In this document: positions 8,329 to 17,358 of the stretch, one piece after another
Numbering within the stretch: position 1 is the stretch's first letter
Layout: every line of letters begins with the position of its first letter
NCBI RefSeq assembly: GCF_016806835.2
Contig: NZ_CP086113.1
Span: forward strand, 186,001-250,000
Source: Skermanella rosea
GTDB lineage: Bacteria; Pseudomonadota; Alphaproteobacteria; Azospirillales; Azospirillaceae
Direction: 5' to 3'
DNA length: 64,000 nucleotides
The notes under the pieces: generated by a model
Seen by the model: the letters and a program-made list of their open reading frames with translations, nothing else
Databases searched by the model: none
What the model was told of the DNA's origin: nothing
Made by a program: the position numbers and the translations under genes

Positions 8329-8577
8329 TCATGGCGCTGATCGCGATCCCCGCCGTAGCCATGCCCGTTCGATTGCTGTAACGGCCGCCTTGACGGCAGG
8401 CTCGGTGATATTGGCGACGATCGGCACGATGATGATTGTCGCGCCCAGCACGCGCAGAGGCAGCGACCAGTCCTTCAACACGTCTCCGACAAGCGAGATC
8501 ACCAGAAGAACGCTCGGATAGACCGCGAGCCAGACCATCGCCGTCTTTTTCAGGCGTTCGAGTATCGCGTGTCGCAC
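8329..8577 (-). CDS. Small inner-membrane protein (82 aa)
   Basis: Two hydrophobic segments (TAMVWLAVYPSVLLVISLVG and VLGATIIIVPIVANI) with a WxLPLR turn between them. The same layout is seen at the C-terminus of membrane-linked antibiotic-biosynthesis-monooxygenase-like proteins, so this may be a stand-alone version (inference). The start is GTG at 8577, 12 bp after the GMC gene, and the aldehyde dehydrogenase stub follows. Its role is unknown. Confidence 0.6.
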   Translation of the reverse strand: MRHAILERLKKTAMVWLAVYPSVLLVISLVGDVLKDWSLPLRVLGATIIIVPIVANITEPAVKAAVTAIERAWLRRGSRSAP

Positions 8578-8589
8578 CCCCGGCCGCTT

Positions 8590-10164
8590 TCACCCTTTGA
8601 GCCATTGACTGACGCGCTCGGCCAGCATGACCACCGTGGGATTGGTGGCGACAGACGGGACGTCGGGGAAAATGGAGGCGTCCGCGACGCGAAGATTTGC
8701 AACGCCGCGCACGCGGCCCTGATAGTCCGTCACGGCATTCGGATCGTCGTCGGCTCCCATCGGCGCGGTGGAGGTTGGGTGATGATAGATGTCGAGCGAC
8801 GCCGGCAGCGACGCCTCCAGTTCCGCCGGCTCGATGATAGAGGGGCCGGGGACCAGTTCCTGCGCGATGATCTCGGAGAGCGGTCCCTGGCTCGCGATCT
8901 TGCGGATCATCTCGATGCCCTCGACCATCAACTCCCGATCTTCGGCTTCGCCCAGGATGTTGAGGTCTATGACGGGCGCGGTCCCGGGATTCCGGTCGCG
9001 AAGTTTCACGGTGCCGGTCGATCTCGGGCGGGTCAGCGCCAGCGCGAGCATGAAGATCGCTCCGGTGGGCGAGTCCGCCGGATTACCATAATGGACAGCG
9101 CTCACATGCAAGTCGCCGTCATCCGGCCCGCCCTTCGAGGACCGCGCCCAGAGGATTGCGCCGACTGGAGGGATCGGTAGCCCCAATCGCTCGGGACGAG
9201 CCGCCCAGACCGTGGAATAGAAGGGATGCTCCTGCAATCGCTGCCCGACCGGCAGATCGGCGACCACAGGAATATTCTGCGCCTGGAGATCGGCGGCAGG
9301 GCCGATCCCAGAACGCAGCAGGATTGCAGGCGATCCATATGCGCCGGCTGACAGGACAATCTCACCGCCGCTGATCCGTTCGCCGTTGGCGAGGATCACC
9401 GCTCGCGCCGCTGCGTTCTCGACTTCGACACGATCGACAAGCGTTTCGCTGCGGATTGTCAGGTTCGCTCGCGCGCGAACGGCGTCTGAAAGGTAGGTCA
9501 TGCCCGTGTTGAGGCGCTGACCCGTGCGATTGTTCATGGGATAAGGGCCGGCTCCGAAAGGTGACTCGCTGTTGAAGTCCTTGACGCGCGCGAATCCCGC
9601 CAACTCTGCCGATGCAATGAACGCCTGCTGCATGTCGGAAATTTCGTCGTCTTGGAGCTGATGAATCGGCTCCGGTCCGGAGCGGCCGTGGCATTGGTCG
9701 GATCCGGATACGGTTCGCTCGCTCGCTTGGAATGCCGGCAGAACATCGCTGATGGACCACTGTGGGAGACCCGCCCTCGTCCAGCGCTCGAAATCGACGG
9801 CCGGAGCGCGCATCCAGACGCCCGCGTTCACGGCGGAAGAACCACCAAGCACCTTGCCGCGTGGAACCGGAAACGACTTATCCCCCCAACTCGGCTCGGA
9901 CGTAAATCCCCAATCATGGTCCGGATCGCCGCCAATGACGGTCTGGAGTCGAACCGCATCGGGGTAAGCGTGCGGCGGATAAGACTTACCCGCCTCGATC
10001 AACAGCACACGACGCGACGCATCTTCGCTGAGGCGATTGGCCAGCACGGCACCAGCAGAACCACCACCGACAATGATGATGTCAAATTCGGGCTTGCCAC
10101 CGGCTACCTCTGAAGGAATAGGGCGATCAATGCTGAAGACCGCCTTCTCATTGTTGTTGGCCAC
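8590..10164 (-). CDS. GMC-family flavin oxidoreductase (choline dehydrogenase-like alcohol dehydrogenase)
   Basis: A 524-residue protein. The FAD-binding beta-alpha-beta motif is FDIIIVGGGSAGAVLANRLS near residues 27-46. GMC signature 1 is VPRGKVLGGSSAVNAGVWMR and signature 2 is LSAGAYGSPAILLRSGIG. The catalytic His is in DIYHHPTSTAPMG and the C-terminal FAD site in VATNPTVVMLAERVS. Family members oxidise an alcohol to an aldehyde and pass electrons to a quinone or oxygen. Operon order is GMC, small membrane protein, then the aldehyde dehydrogenase now cut by the IS. The divergent LysR at 10299 is the likely regulator. The exact alcohol is unknown; BetA itself is not implied. Confidence 0.92.
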   Translation of the reverse strand: MANNNEKAVFSIDRPIPSEVAGGKPEFDIIIVGGGSAGAVLANRLSEDASRRVLLIEAGKSYPPHAYPDAVRLQTVIGGDPDHDWGFTSEPSWGDKSFPVPRGKVLGGSSAVNAGVWMRAPAVDFERWTRAGLPQWSISDVLPAFQASERTVSGSDQCHGRSGPEPIHQLQDDEISDMQQAFIASAELAGFARVKDFNSESPFGAGPYPMNNRTGQRLNTGMTYLSDAVRARANLTIRSETLVDRVEVENAAARAVILANGERISGGEIVLSAGAYGSPAILLRSGIGPAADLQAQNIPVVADLPVGQRLQEHPFYSTVWAARPERLGLPIPPVGAILWARSSKGGPDDGDLHVSAVHYGNPADSPTGAIFMLALALTRPRSTGTVKLRDRNPGTAPVIDLNILGEAEDRELMVEGIEMIRKIASQGPLSEIIAQELVPGPSIIEPAELEASLPASLDIYHHPTSTAPMGADDDPNAVTDYQGRVRGVANLRVADASIFPDVPSVATNPTVVMLAERVSQWLKG

Positions 10165-10298
10165 GAGTGAATTTCCTTTTAGCTCTACCGGATGATCGGC
10201 CAGGATTTACGCCGTCGACTTCGTACAAACTCCGGTGGAAGATCAGGGAAAAATCCATTTGACGGAATAGGTCTGTCGGTCCCATCATACTGGACACA

Positions 10299-11210
10299 AT
10301 GTCCGCAATCCTTTCGATCGAATCGCTTAGCGGCCTTGTGGCGTTTTCGGTCGCTGTGGAGTCTGGTAGTTTTGCGGCCGCGGGGAGGAAGCTCGGATTA
10401 TCCGCTTCGGCCGTTGGCAAAGCCGTGGAGCGACTTGAAGCACGTTTGGGCTTGCGACTGCTGAATCGCACAACCCGATCCCTTGCTCTGACCGGCGAAG
10501 GCGAAGTTCTATACCGATATGTCACCCGCATCCTGAAAGACCTTCAAGATGCAGAGCGGGAGCTTTACCTGGTCCAGAAGACGCCACGAGGCCGACTCAA
10601 GATAAGCGTGCCGACGGTGATAGGGCGAAAGATCGTGATGCCGGCGCTTCGCGACTTCCAGACCTGCTTCCCGGACGTAACGACCGACATCAGCCTCGAT
10701 GACGTGAAAGTGGATATAATTGAGGGTGGCTACGACCTGGTGCTACGGCTGGGTGATTTGGAGGATTCAACCCTACGCGCGCGGAGGATCGGGCCGCATA
10801 CCTTCATGACATGCGCGTCGCCCGAATATCTGGCTCAACATGGCACACCTCAGACACCCTCGGATCTCAGCGATCATTGTTGTATCCATTATCGTTTCCC
10901 CACGACCGGGCGACCGGAAATATGGGGGTTCAAGGGTTCGCCACTGGCGAAGCCGATCAAGCCGGCCATCATTCTGAATGATGGCGAGGCCCTCGGGTCC
11001 GCTGCGCTCGGCGGGCTGGGGATTATTCAGGCACCAAGCTATCTTGTGAAAGAAGACGTTGCGGCGGGACGCCTTCAGCCCGTCCTTGCGGATTATACGG
11101 ACGAACGCGGCAGCGTTTGGCTTGTTTGGCCGCCAATGTCCGCGCAGGTTCCAAAAGTTCGCGCATTTATCGACTTCATCGCCGAGCGAATCTTTGAAAA
11201 GCTATATTGA
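10299..11210 (+). CDS. LysR-family transcriptional regulator
   Basis: A 303-residue protein. The HTH lies at residues 10-65 (FSVAVESGSFAAAGRKLGLS and ERLEARLGLRLLNRTTRSLA), followed by the periplasmic-binding-like effector domain from GRLKISVPTVIGRKIVMPAL. It diverges from the GMC dehydrogenase gene with 134 bp between starts, so regulation of that operon is likely. Similar in build to the LysR at 4585 but not a copy of it. Confidence 0.92.
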   Translation: MSAILSIESLSGLVAFSVAVESGSFAAAGRKLGLSASAVGKAVERLEARLGLRLLNRTTRSLALTGEGEVLYRYVTRILKDLQDAERELYLVQKTPRGRLKISVPTVIGRKIVMPALRDFQTCFPDVTTDISLDDVKVDIIEGGYDLVLRLGDLEDSTLRARRIGPHTFMTCASPEYLAQHGTPQTPSDLSDHCCIHYRFPTTGRPEIWGFKGSPLAKPIKPAIILNDGEALGSAALGGLGIIQAPSYLVKEDVAAGRLQPVLADYTDERGSVWLVWPPMSAQVPKVRAFIDFIAERIFEKLY

Positions 11211-11277
11211 GCCAGCTTGCTAGAGCGGCGAGCGGTACTTGGGGCAAAAGGCCGGGCAGGCATGAGGCGGGCTGGGG

Positions 11278-11679
11278 TTGGTTGTGATCGGCCCTGGTGC
11301 CATCTTTCCTGATGTGTCCGCCCTTGAGAAACTTTCACTTTCCGGCCTGTCGCGCGGCGACCTTGAAGCCCTGACCGAACGCCTGCTGGCAGAGAATGCC
11401 GCGCTGAAGCAGGCGATTGCGGACTTGCGAGCGGAGATCGCCACACTCAAGGGCGTGAAGGGTCGGCCGGTGATCCGGCCGAGCGGCATGGAGCGGAAGA
11501 CCGAGCCTAAGCCGGAGGGCACCGACAGCCGACGCGGGAGGAAGCGCCGTAAGACCGAGCGGCTGGTCATCCACGAGGACCGGATCATCAGGGCTGACGT
11601 ACCGACCGGCTCGCGCTTCAAAGGTTACGAGGACTTCGTCGTCCAGGATCTCGAGCTGCGCCCGCACGTCGTTCGCATC
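11278..11679 (+). pseudogene. Transposase N-terminal fragment, ending at the IS66 left end
   Basis: The reading LLAENAALKQAIADLRAEI (coiled coil), RPVIRPSGMERKTEPKPEG and VPTGSRFKGYEDFVVQDLEL matches the N-terminal region of IS66-like transposases of another lineage. Meaningful sequence stops exactly at 11679, the base before the terminal repeat of the IS66 element. The rest of this gene is not found beyond the far side of the IS66 element. Confidence 0.7.
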
Positions 11680-11786
11680 GTAAACCAGCGACGAAGGCAC
11701 CTACTCGAGCGCCGTCACGCGCGTAAATTCCTGGTCATGGATAAGCGGAAGACTTGCCCACGGATGGGAGCCCTGGCGTGGTTGGA

Positions 11787-13379
11787 TCAGGCGGCAGCGG
11801 CAGCGGTGTGAGGGGCGATGTTCATGCGGCCAGGATCGGCGGGGTTGCCGGCGTCGGGCGGTCGCCAGTTGAACGGCAGCAGGGTATCGAGCGCCTGGAT
11901 CCTGGTCCGTCCGATCCGGCCGATGACGTCGGTCAGGTAGGCTTCCGGGTTGATCCCGTTCAACCGGCAGGTTTCCACCAGGCTGTAGATCACGGCGGCG
12001 ACCTTGCCGGCGGCATCCGAGCCGATCACGTTCCAGTTCTTCCTGCCGACGGCTATGCCGCGCAGCGCCCGCTCGGCCGTCAGGTTGTCGATTTCCAGGA
12101 TGCCGTCGGCGGCGTAGCGGACCAGGGCATCCCACTGTGCGTTCATGTAGCCGAGCGCCTTGGCCAGTTCGCTGCGCGGCGCCACCTGGCTCAGCCGCTC
12201 GGTCAGCCAGATCCGCAGAGCATTGAGCAGCGGCACCGCCTCGCTTTGGCGCACCGCCAGGCGTTCCGCGGGCGGCAACCCGTAGATCCGCCGCTCGATG
12301 CGGTACAGCGCGGCAATCTGCTTCACGCCCTCGGCGGCAACCGGCGAGCCCTTGGCGCGCACCAGATCGACCAGCTTGCGGCGGGCATGGCCAAGGCAGC
12401 CAGCCTCGACCATGGTGCCGCCCCGATACAGGTGATCGAAGCCGGAGAAGGCATCGGCCTGCAGCGTGCCGGTGAAGCCCGCCAGGTGCTGGCCCGGATG
12501 CTTGCCAGCCCGTCCGGCGGAGAAGCGGAACACCGCGATCGAGGGCTCGGCGCTACCGCGCGGCCTTGTGTCGTCGGCGTAGACCCAGAAGCGGCCGTCG
12601 TGAGTACCGGAGCGGCCAGGATTGAGTACGGTCACCGGCGTGTCGTCGGCATGGATTTTGGTCCGCCGGAGCAGCAGTTCGAGCAGGCGGTCGGCAATCG
12701 GCGCCAGATCGCGCGCGGCCGCCTCGACCCAGCCGTACAGCGTGGTGGTGGCGAGCAGAACGCCGAGCCGGGCGTAGTGCGCCGCCTGCCGGTGCAGCAG
12801 CATGTGATTGAGGTACTTGGCGATGACGACCTGAGCAATCGTGCCGGCGGTGGGCAGGCCGCGCTCGATCGGCCGGTCGTCAGGCGCCGGTGCCTGGGCC
12901 AGCTCGCCGCAGGCCCGGCAGGCGAACTTGGGCCGGACGGTGACGTGAACCTCGGCATGGGCCGGCACGAGGTGGAGCTGTTTGCTCTCATCCTGGCCAA
13001 TCCGGGCCATCTCCCGGCTGCAGCACGGGCACTGCGTGCTGGCGGGCAGGATCTCGCGGACCACCTGCGGCAGACTATCGGGCAAAGGACGCCGGCCCCC
13101 GCGATTGCGGCGGCGCCGTCCGGTCGTGTCCGCGCCTGAGGGTTCCGCCTCGCCGGGATCGGCTGGCGCAGGTGCTGCCGTATCGAGCAGGCTGAGCTGG
13201 TCCGGGTTCATCCTTTCCGAGGAACGGCCGAAGATCCTGTGGCGCAGAACCGCCAGGAACGTCTCCAGCCGTTCGTTCTCGCGCGTCAGCACCGCGACCC
13301 GACGTTCCAGCGCGGCGATCCGCTGGAGCGGATCATCCATCGGGTTCGCAGGATTGCTGTCGCGCGGGGCTTCATCCAT
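11787..13379 (-). CDS. tnpC: IS66 transposase TnpC (DDE)
   Basis: 530 residues from ATG 13379; the ORF extends 47 codons further upstream without a plausible start. In order: leucine-rich coiled coil (residues 10-50, RIAALERRVAVLTRENERLE), the IS66 FGRSSERMNPDQL motif, a zinc-binding region (CPCCSREM and CRACGE), then the DDE domain with IHADDTPV (first Asp), QADAFSGFDHLY (second Asp) and DNLTAERALRGIAVGRKNW (Glu). The C-terminal IS66 tail LPFNWRP is present. It appears intact. Confidence 0.95.
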   Translation of the reverse strand: MDEAPRDSNPANPMDDPLQRIAALERRVAVLTRENERLETFLAVLRHRIFGRSSERMNPDQLSLLDTAAPAPADPGEAEPSGADTTGRRRRNRGGRRPLPDSLPQVVREILPASTQCPCCSREMARIGQDESKQLHLVPAHAEVHVTVRPKFACRACGELAQAPAPDDRPIERGLPTAGTIAQVVIAKYLNHMLLHRQAAHYARLGVLLATTTLYGWVEAAARDLAPIADRLLELLLRRTKIHADDTPVTVLNPGRSGTHDGRFWVYADDTRPRGSAEPSIAVFRFSAGRAGKHPGQHLAGFTGTLQADAFSGFDHLYRGGTMVEAGCLGHARRKLVDLVRAKGSPVAAEGVKQIAALYRIERRIYGLPPAERLAVRQSEAVPLLNALRIWLTERLSQVAPRSELAKALGYMNAQWDALVRYAADGILEIDNLTAERALRGIAVGRKNWNVIGSDAAGKVAAVIYSLVETCRLNGINPEAYLTDVIGRIGRTRIQALDTLLPFNWRPPDAGNPADPGRMNIAPHTAAAAA

Positions 13380-13455
13380 GTAAAGAAAGTATCCGCATCG
13401 GCCCTCCTGGTAAACAGCAGCAGAAGCAGTAACATAGAAGTAACGTAACCTCTGT

Positions 13456-13809
13456 TCAGACGATAAAGAGAGGCTTCGCAATGGGCTTTGTCTTGGCGGA
13501 TCGCCAGTCCAGACCGTCAACGAGCAGCGACATCTGGGCCCGGCTGATCGTCACGATGCCATCCGCCGGGCTTGGCCAGATGAACTTTCCCTCGGTCAGG
13601 CGTTTCTGCATCAGCAGAAAGCCGGTGGTGTCGTACATCAGAACCTTGATCGTGTGCGCCGAACGTCCCCGAAAAACGAAAAGATGGCCACTGAAGGGAT
13701 CCTGGAGCAGCACTGTCTGGATCTGTGCGGCCAAGCCGTCGATGCCGCGGCGCAGGTCGGTCCGACCCGCTGCCAGGTAAACACGCACGCCATCCGGCAG
13801 CCCAATCAC
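13456..13809 (-). CDS. IS66 accessory protein TnpB (Orf2)
   Basis: A 117-residue protein with the family core VYLAAGRTDLRRGIDGLAA and FSGHLFVFRGR, then LLMQKRLTEGKFIWP. It is required for IS66 transposition; its biochemical role is not settled. Its start overlaps the tnpA stop by 4 nt (ATGA), giving translational coupling. Confidence 0.95.
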   Translation of the reverse strand: MIGLPDGVRVYLAAGRTDLRRGIDGLAAQIQTVLLQDPFSGHLFVFRGRSAHTIKVLMYDTTGFLLMQKRLTEGKFIWPSPADGIVTISRAQMSLLVDGLDWRSAKTKPIAKPLFIV

Positions 13810-14183
13810 GATCGCCTCTCGACAACATCGAGCAGCCGGTCCAGGGTCATGGCGTCGAAGCCACGCCCAATCCGGAGGACGCTACCCCCCTTCAGAACCA
13901 GTTCGATCCGGTCATCCCGCGGTTCCGGGACACTCACCACCGGTTCGGCGACATGGACCGCCAGAAACGTCGCCGCGGTTTCTGATCCGGCCGATGATGT
14001 CAGGGCGTCGGCGGCCTGCGCTTTGAGCCGGGAGTTCCAGTAGCCCAGCGTGCCCGCCTTCAGCCCATGCTCCTCACTGTACAGCCGCAGCGACAGGCCG
14101 CTGCTCCTCCAGCCCGCCACGTGATCCCGCCAGAACTGCTCCCGGTCTCCCAAGTGCCCGCCATCGGCCATCGCAGCCTCCAT
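13806..14183 (-). CDS. IS66 accessory protein TnpA (Orf1, HTH)
   Basis: A 125-residue protein. The N-terminal helix-turn-helix reads REQFWRDHVAGWRSSGLSLR and HGLKAGTLGYWNSRLK, as in IS66 Orf1 proteins. The start at 14183 has AGGA 7 nt upstream; an upstream ATG at 14216 lacks one. It is followed by tnpB with ATGA overlap. Confidence 0.9.
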   Translation of the reverse strand: MEAAMADGGHLGDREQFWRDHVAGWRSSGLSLRLYSEEHGLKAGTLGYWNSRLKAQAADALTSSAGSETAATFLAVHVAEPVVSVPEPRDDRIELVLKGGSVLRIGRGFDAMTLDRLLDVVERRS

Positions 14184-14253
14184 CGATTTCCTGCCATCAG
14201 GAAAACTCGGCTTCAACAGACCGGTGGAAAAGGTGCCTTCGTCGCTGGTTTAC

Positions 14254-15240
14254 CTTGGTCTTGGACGGACGGCCTCGGATGGAGGCGGCCCGGACTTGCG
14301 GCATGGACCGTCAAACGCTGTGCGACTGGGTTCACCGCTACAATGCCGAAGGGGTTCGGGGCTTGTCCGATCGCAAGCCTCCTGGGGGCATCCCGAAGCT
14401 CACGGCCGGGCAGGAGGCGGAAGTGGCGGAGTGGGTTCGTGCCGGCCCCGATGTGGCGGAGGATGGCGTGATCCGGTGGCGCCGGAAGGATCTGGCGGCG
14501 CGCATCGAGCGGCGGTTCGGGGTCGTGCTGGCCGAGCGCAGCGTCGGCGCGTTGCTCAAGCGCCTGGCTTTCCGGCACGTGTCGGTTCGGCCCGTGCATC
14601 CGCAACAGGACGCGCAAGCCCTTGAAGCGCATAAAAAAACTTCGCCGCCCTGATAGTCAGGGCAGTACCCGAGGCGGCCAGGAGCAAGCCGGTCGAGGTA
14701 TGGTGGCAGGATGGGGCGGAGGGGCCCCATGCCCGTGTCGGCCAGCAAGGCACCTTGACCTATGTCTGGGCCGATCACGGCAGCCGGCCGCGCGTGGCGC
14801 GCGACCTGCGCTATGAATGGACCTACCTGTTCGGGGCCGTCTGTCCCGCCCGGGACGTCGGTGCCGCTCTCGTCCTGCCCCGGGTCAACATCGACGCCAT
14901 GAACCTGCATCTGGCCGAAATCGGCCGGCACGTCGCCAGCGGTCACCATGCGGTAGTGGTGCTCGATGGTGCCGGCTGGCACAAGCCGGGCGACAAGCTG
15001 AAGGTGCCGGACAACATCAGCCTGCTCCATCTGCCGCCCTACTGTCCGGAACTCAATCCGGTTGAGAACATCTGGCAGTTCCTCCGCCAGAACTATCTCA
15101 GTCATCGCGTCTTCGACTCATATGAAGCCATCGTCGATGCCTGCTGCAAGGCTTGGACGGCTCTCACAAGTACTCCGCAGCGCATCCGATCCATCGCAAC
15201 CAGATCATGGGCGAAGGTCGATGTCTAATGCCGTTGGTAT
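14254..15240 (+). mobile_element. IS630-family element, 5' end missing
   Basis: The transposase begins abruptly at the IS66 right terminal repeat, so the left end and about 20-30 N-terminal codons are gone. The right end lies shortly after the stop at 15228; exact repeats could not be paired because the left end is absent. Confidence 0.75.
14255..15228 (+). pseudogene. IS630-family transposase in two frames, N-terminus truncated
   Basis: The first frame (to the TGA at 14651-14653) holds the helix-turn-helix part: MDRQTLCDWVHRYNAEGVRG, LSDRKPPGG, then the winged part ending EAHKKTSPP. The second frame continues KNFAALIVRAVPEAARSKPV, VGQQGTLTYVWADHG, VVVLDGAGWHKPG and CPELNPVENIWQFLR, the DDE region. 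The frames meet at seven A followed by C (14633-14640). A -1 slip there gives HKKNFAAL with no loss of sense. This is either programmed frameshifting or loss of one A. The N-terminal truncation makes the copy inactive either way. Confidence 0.8.
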
Positions 15241-15285
15241 AAGAACAAATCCGCCCAAGAAAAAACAAATCTGAGGGAGAGAGCA

Positions 15286-15510
15286 GTGTACGTTTGCATC
15301 TGCAATGCTTTCACGGAAAAGCAAGTTTGCACGGCGATCCGCAAGGGAATATCAACACCGTCCGGCCTGTTCCGACATCTCGGTTGCGTTCCGCAATGCG
15401 GGAAGTGCGTGCCCACGGTGCGGTACATGGTGAAAGAGACTGACAATCTTTCGAGCGCCTCCGTACATTATGATGAGATTGATCATTTTGGATTGCAGGC
15501 TGCCGGATAA
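15286..15510 (+). CDS. bfd: Bacterioferritin-associated ferredoxin (Bfd-like, [2Fe-2S])
   Basis: A 74-residue protein starting MYVCICNAFTEKQVCTAIRK. The CxC pair (C4, C6) and the later C-x2-C in HLGCVPQCGKCVPTVR form the Bfd [2Fe-2S] site. Bfd reduces bacterioferritin to release stored iron. The start is GTG 15286 with GAGGGAGAG upstream. No bacterioferritin gene is next to it; the left neighbour is the IS630 end. Confidence 0.88.
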   Translation: MYVCICNAFTEKQVCTAIRKGISTPSGLFRHLGCVPQCGKCVPTVRYMVKETDNLSSASVHYDEIDHFGLQAAG

Positions 15511-15661
15511 TGGCCGCAGTTTCCCAATAGTTTCCATAAGCACGGTCCTTGATGACCGGCCTTGGCATGCCGGCGTTCAGTCGGATTACCTGACCGCCGC
15601 GGGATCGGGCGAAGTCTGCCCGCCCGGTGATTTCTGCACCAGCGTCCATCAGATTACTGTG

Positions 15662-15979
15662 TTACCGGATAATTGGATCCGGAGCGATCTCGGAACTTCT
15701 GAAGGCATGAGCCGCGATGTTGCGGCATCCATGTTGCCTCATGTCCTCGAACATCTCGGTGATCGCTGGATTGGTCAACGCGCTGACCGCAGCCTCCGCC
15801 GACACAAGCCTGATCAGGGCCATGGTGTTCGGCGACATGTCAAGCGCGTTCCAGTGAGCGGAGAATTCCTGGAAACCATTGAGTCTGACCAGCTCGGCGA
15901 TCCAGCTCTTGGAACGCTCCCGATAGCCGGTGGCATCGAGATCAGCTGGCCGGTCGAAGAGCAGCAGGTAAAGTGCCAT
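15662..15979 (-). CDS. Hypothetical protein, 105 aa
   Basis: The start ATG at 15979 is chosen for the GGAGGG 5-10 nt upstream; the frame continues to GTG 16075 without one. It reads MALYLLLFDRPADLDATGYR with mixed alpha/beta character, and no signal peptide or known motif. It could be a small dimeric alpha-beta barrel protein by its MALYLLL opening, but this is a guess. It lies convergent with bfd, beside the stress protein gene. Confidence 0.6.
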   Translation of the reverse strand: MALYLLLFDRPADLDATGYRERSKSWIAELVRLNGFQEFSAHWNALDMSPNTMALIRLVSAEAAVSALTNPAITEMFEDMRQHGCRNIAAHAFRSSEIAPDPIIR

Positions 15980-16237
15980 CTCACCCTCCGTGGCCCTCAC
16001 CGCGGTGCGTGGCAAAGGCCGACTATCGGCATTCAGAACAGCGCTACGATATTGAGCCATATTACTTGCCACCACCCGTACAAACGCTTGGATGCCGCCG
16101 CGTCACATACTGGATCCTGTAACCGCCAGCGGCGTCTTGATCAGCGTCCGGAAAAATCCAACTTTCTACCGTCAATCATCAGCTGCCGGTGTCCGGAAAC
16201 AAGGATCTTTCCAGGCGGTTAGCCCTCGATTGTCGCT

Positions 16238-17077
16238 TCAGTGGGCCATGAAGACCGGCACGCTGGCCATGGCCAGGATGTGGCTGGTGGCCCCGCCCAG
16301 TATCATCTGACGCAACCGGCTCTGGGTGTAAGCGCCCTTGATCAGCAGGTCACCACCAAGCTTATCGGTCTGCTCCAGGATGGTCTCACCAATGCCGCGA
16401 TGCTGCGGAACATGAAGGGCGTGCGCCGGGATTCCAGCCCGGACGAGGGCGCGAGTCATCTCGTCCCCGGACGGGCCGGCGACCAGGCTACCCTCGACGG
16501 TAAGCACAATGACCCGGTCGGCTTGCTCAATCAGCGGGCGGGCAAAGGCGACCGTGCGCGCCGTCTCGGTGCTGGCGTTCCAGGCGATCACGATCGTCCT
16601 GCCGATCTGCGAGGGCGATCCGGGCGGCGCCACGAGGACCGGGCGACCGCTGTCGAACAGAAGAGTTTCCAACACAGCCATGCGCGGCGGGGTGGCGCCG
16701 CGGGAGGGCTGGCCCACGACCGTCAGGTCGAACAGCCGGGCATGCTGGCCGATGAACTCGTCACCCGGCGGCGCCTCGGCTCGGAAGGCTGCCCACGGAC
16801 CGCCCGCTTCAGGCTTGGTGTCGACCGGGATCTGACGGTCGCGCAGGTAGACCTCGAAGGTTCTGTGCGCGCGTTGGATACCCTCCCAGTCCTCGCGCCG
16901 GAACTCCTCGATTACGTAGGGCGCGCCGATGCCGCTGGCCGCGATGCTGCCGGCGAAGTCCGGGCGGACGTGCAGCCCTTCCAGGTAGCTGGCGAACCGG
17001 CGCGCCACCAGCACCGCCGATTGCAGGGCCGATGGCAGAAACTCACTCTCTTCGATCGGGATCAGAAGGTTTTTCAT
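16238..17077 (-). CDS. Universal stress protein, tandem UspA domains
   Basis: 279 residues with two UspA folds. Domain 1 (MKNLLIPIEESEFLPSALQS to VVGQPSRG) is followed by domain 2 (RTIVIAWNASTETARTVAFA to the end). Domain 2 carries the ATP-binding pattern G-x2-G-x9-G(S/T) as LLIKGAYTQSRLRQMILGGA followed by TS. Such tandem proteins help cells survive oxidative or nutrient stress. Single gene; start ATG 17077 with AGGGGATG upstream. Confidence 0.92.
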   Translation of the reverse strand: MKNLLIPIEESEFLPSALQSAVLVARRFASYLEGLHVRPDFAGSIAASGIGAPYVIEEFRREDWEGIQRAHRTFEVYLRDRQIPVDTKPEAGGPWAAFRAEAPPGDEFIGQHARLFDLTVVGQPSRGATPPRMAVLETLLFDSGRPVLVAPPGSPSQIGRTIVIAWNASTETARTVAFARPLIEQADRVIVLTVEGSLVAGPSGDEMTRALVRAGIPAHALHVPQHRGIGETILEQTDKLGGDLLIKGAYTQSRLRQMILGGATSHILAMASVPVFMAH

Positions 17078-17358
17078 CGCTTCATCCCCTCTGGATTGGC
17101 TTCAGCCATCCGCCTCGGACCAGCGCGGTACTACAATGACTGCCACTTCCACCATTGCAGCCCCGCCATTGGGTCGGACACCGCGATGCGCAATTGCTTT
17201 CCTTGACGGGCCATCACAGCATTGCAGGAAGGATCAATCCGGATCGACAAGTCGGGCTGGATCCTATCGATATCCGGCCGGTGGAAGAGCCGCCTGGCGA
17301 CCCTGAGCGATTGCGCACCGCAGTCACACCACCTTTCCCCTGACTCCCGGCGGATGAT

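Larger units (their letters stand above)
11680..14253 (-). mobile_element. Complete IS66-family element (2,574 bp) without target duplication
   Basis: The ends are 23-bp perfect inverted repeats starting GTAAACCAGCGACGAAGG (11680-11702 and the complement at 14231-14253). All three IS66 genes are present on the minus strand. IS66 elements normally make 8-bp target repeats; the flanks here (TTCGCATC and CTTGGTCT) differ, and they belong to two unrelated transposase genes. Confidence 0.93.
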
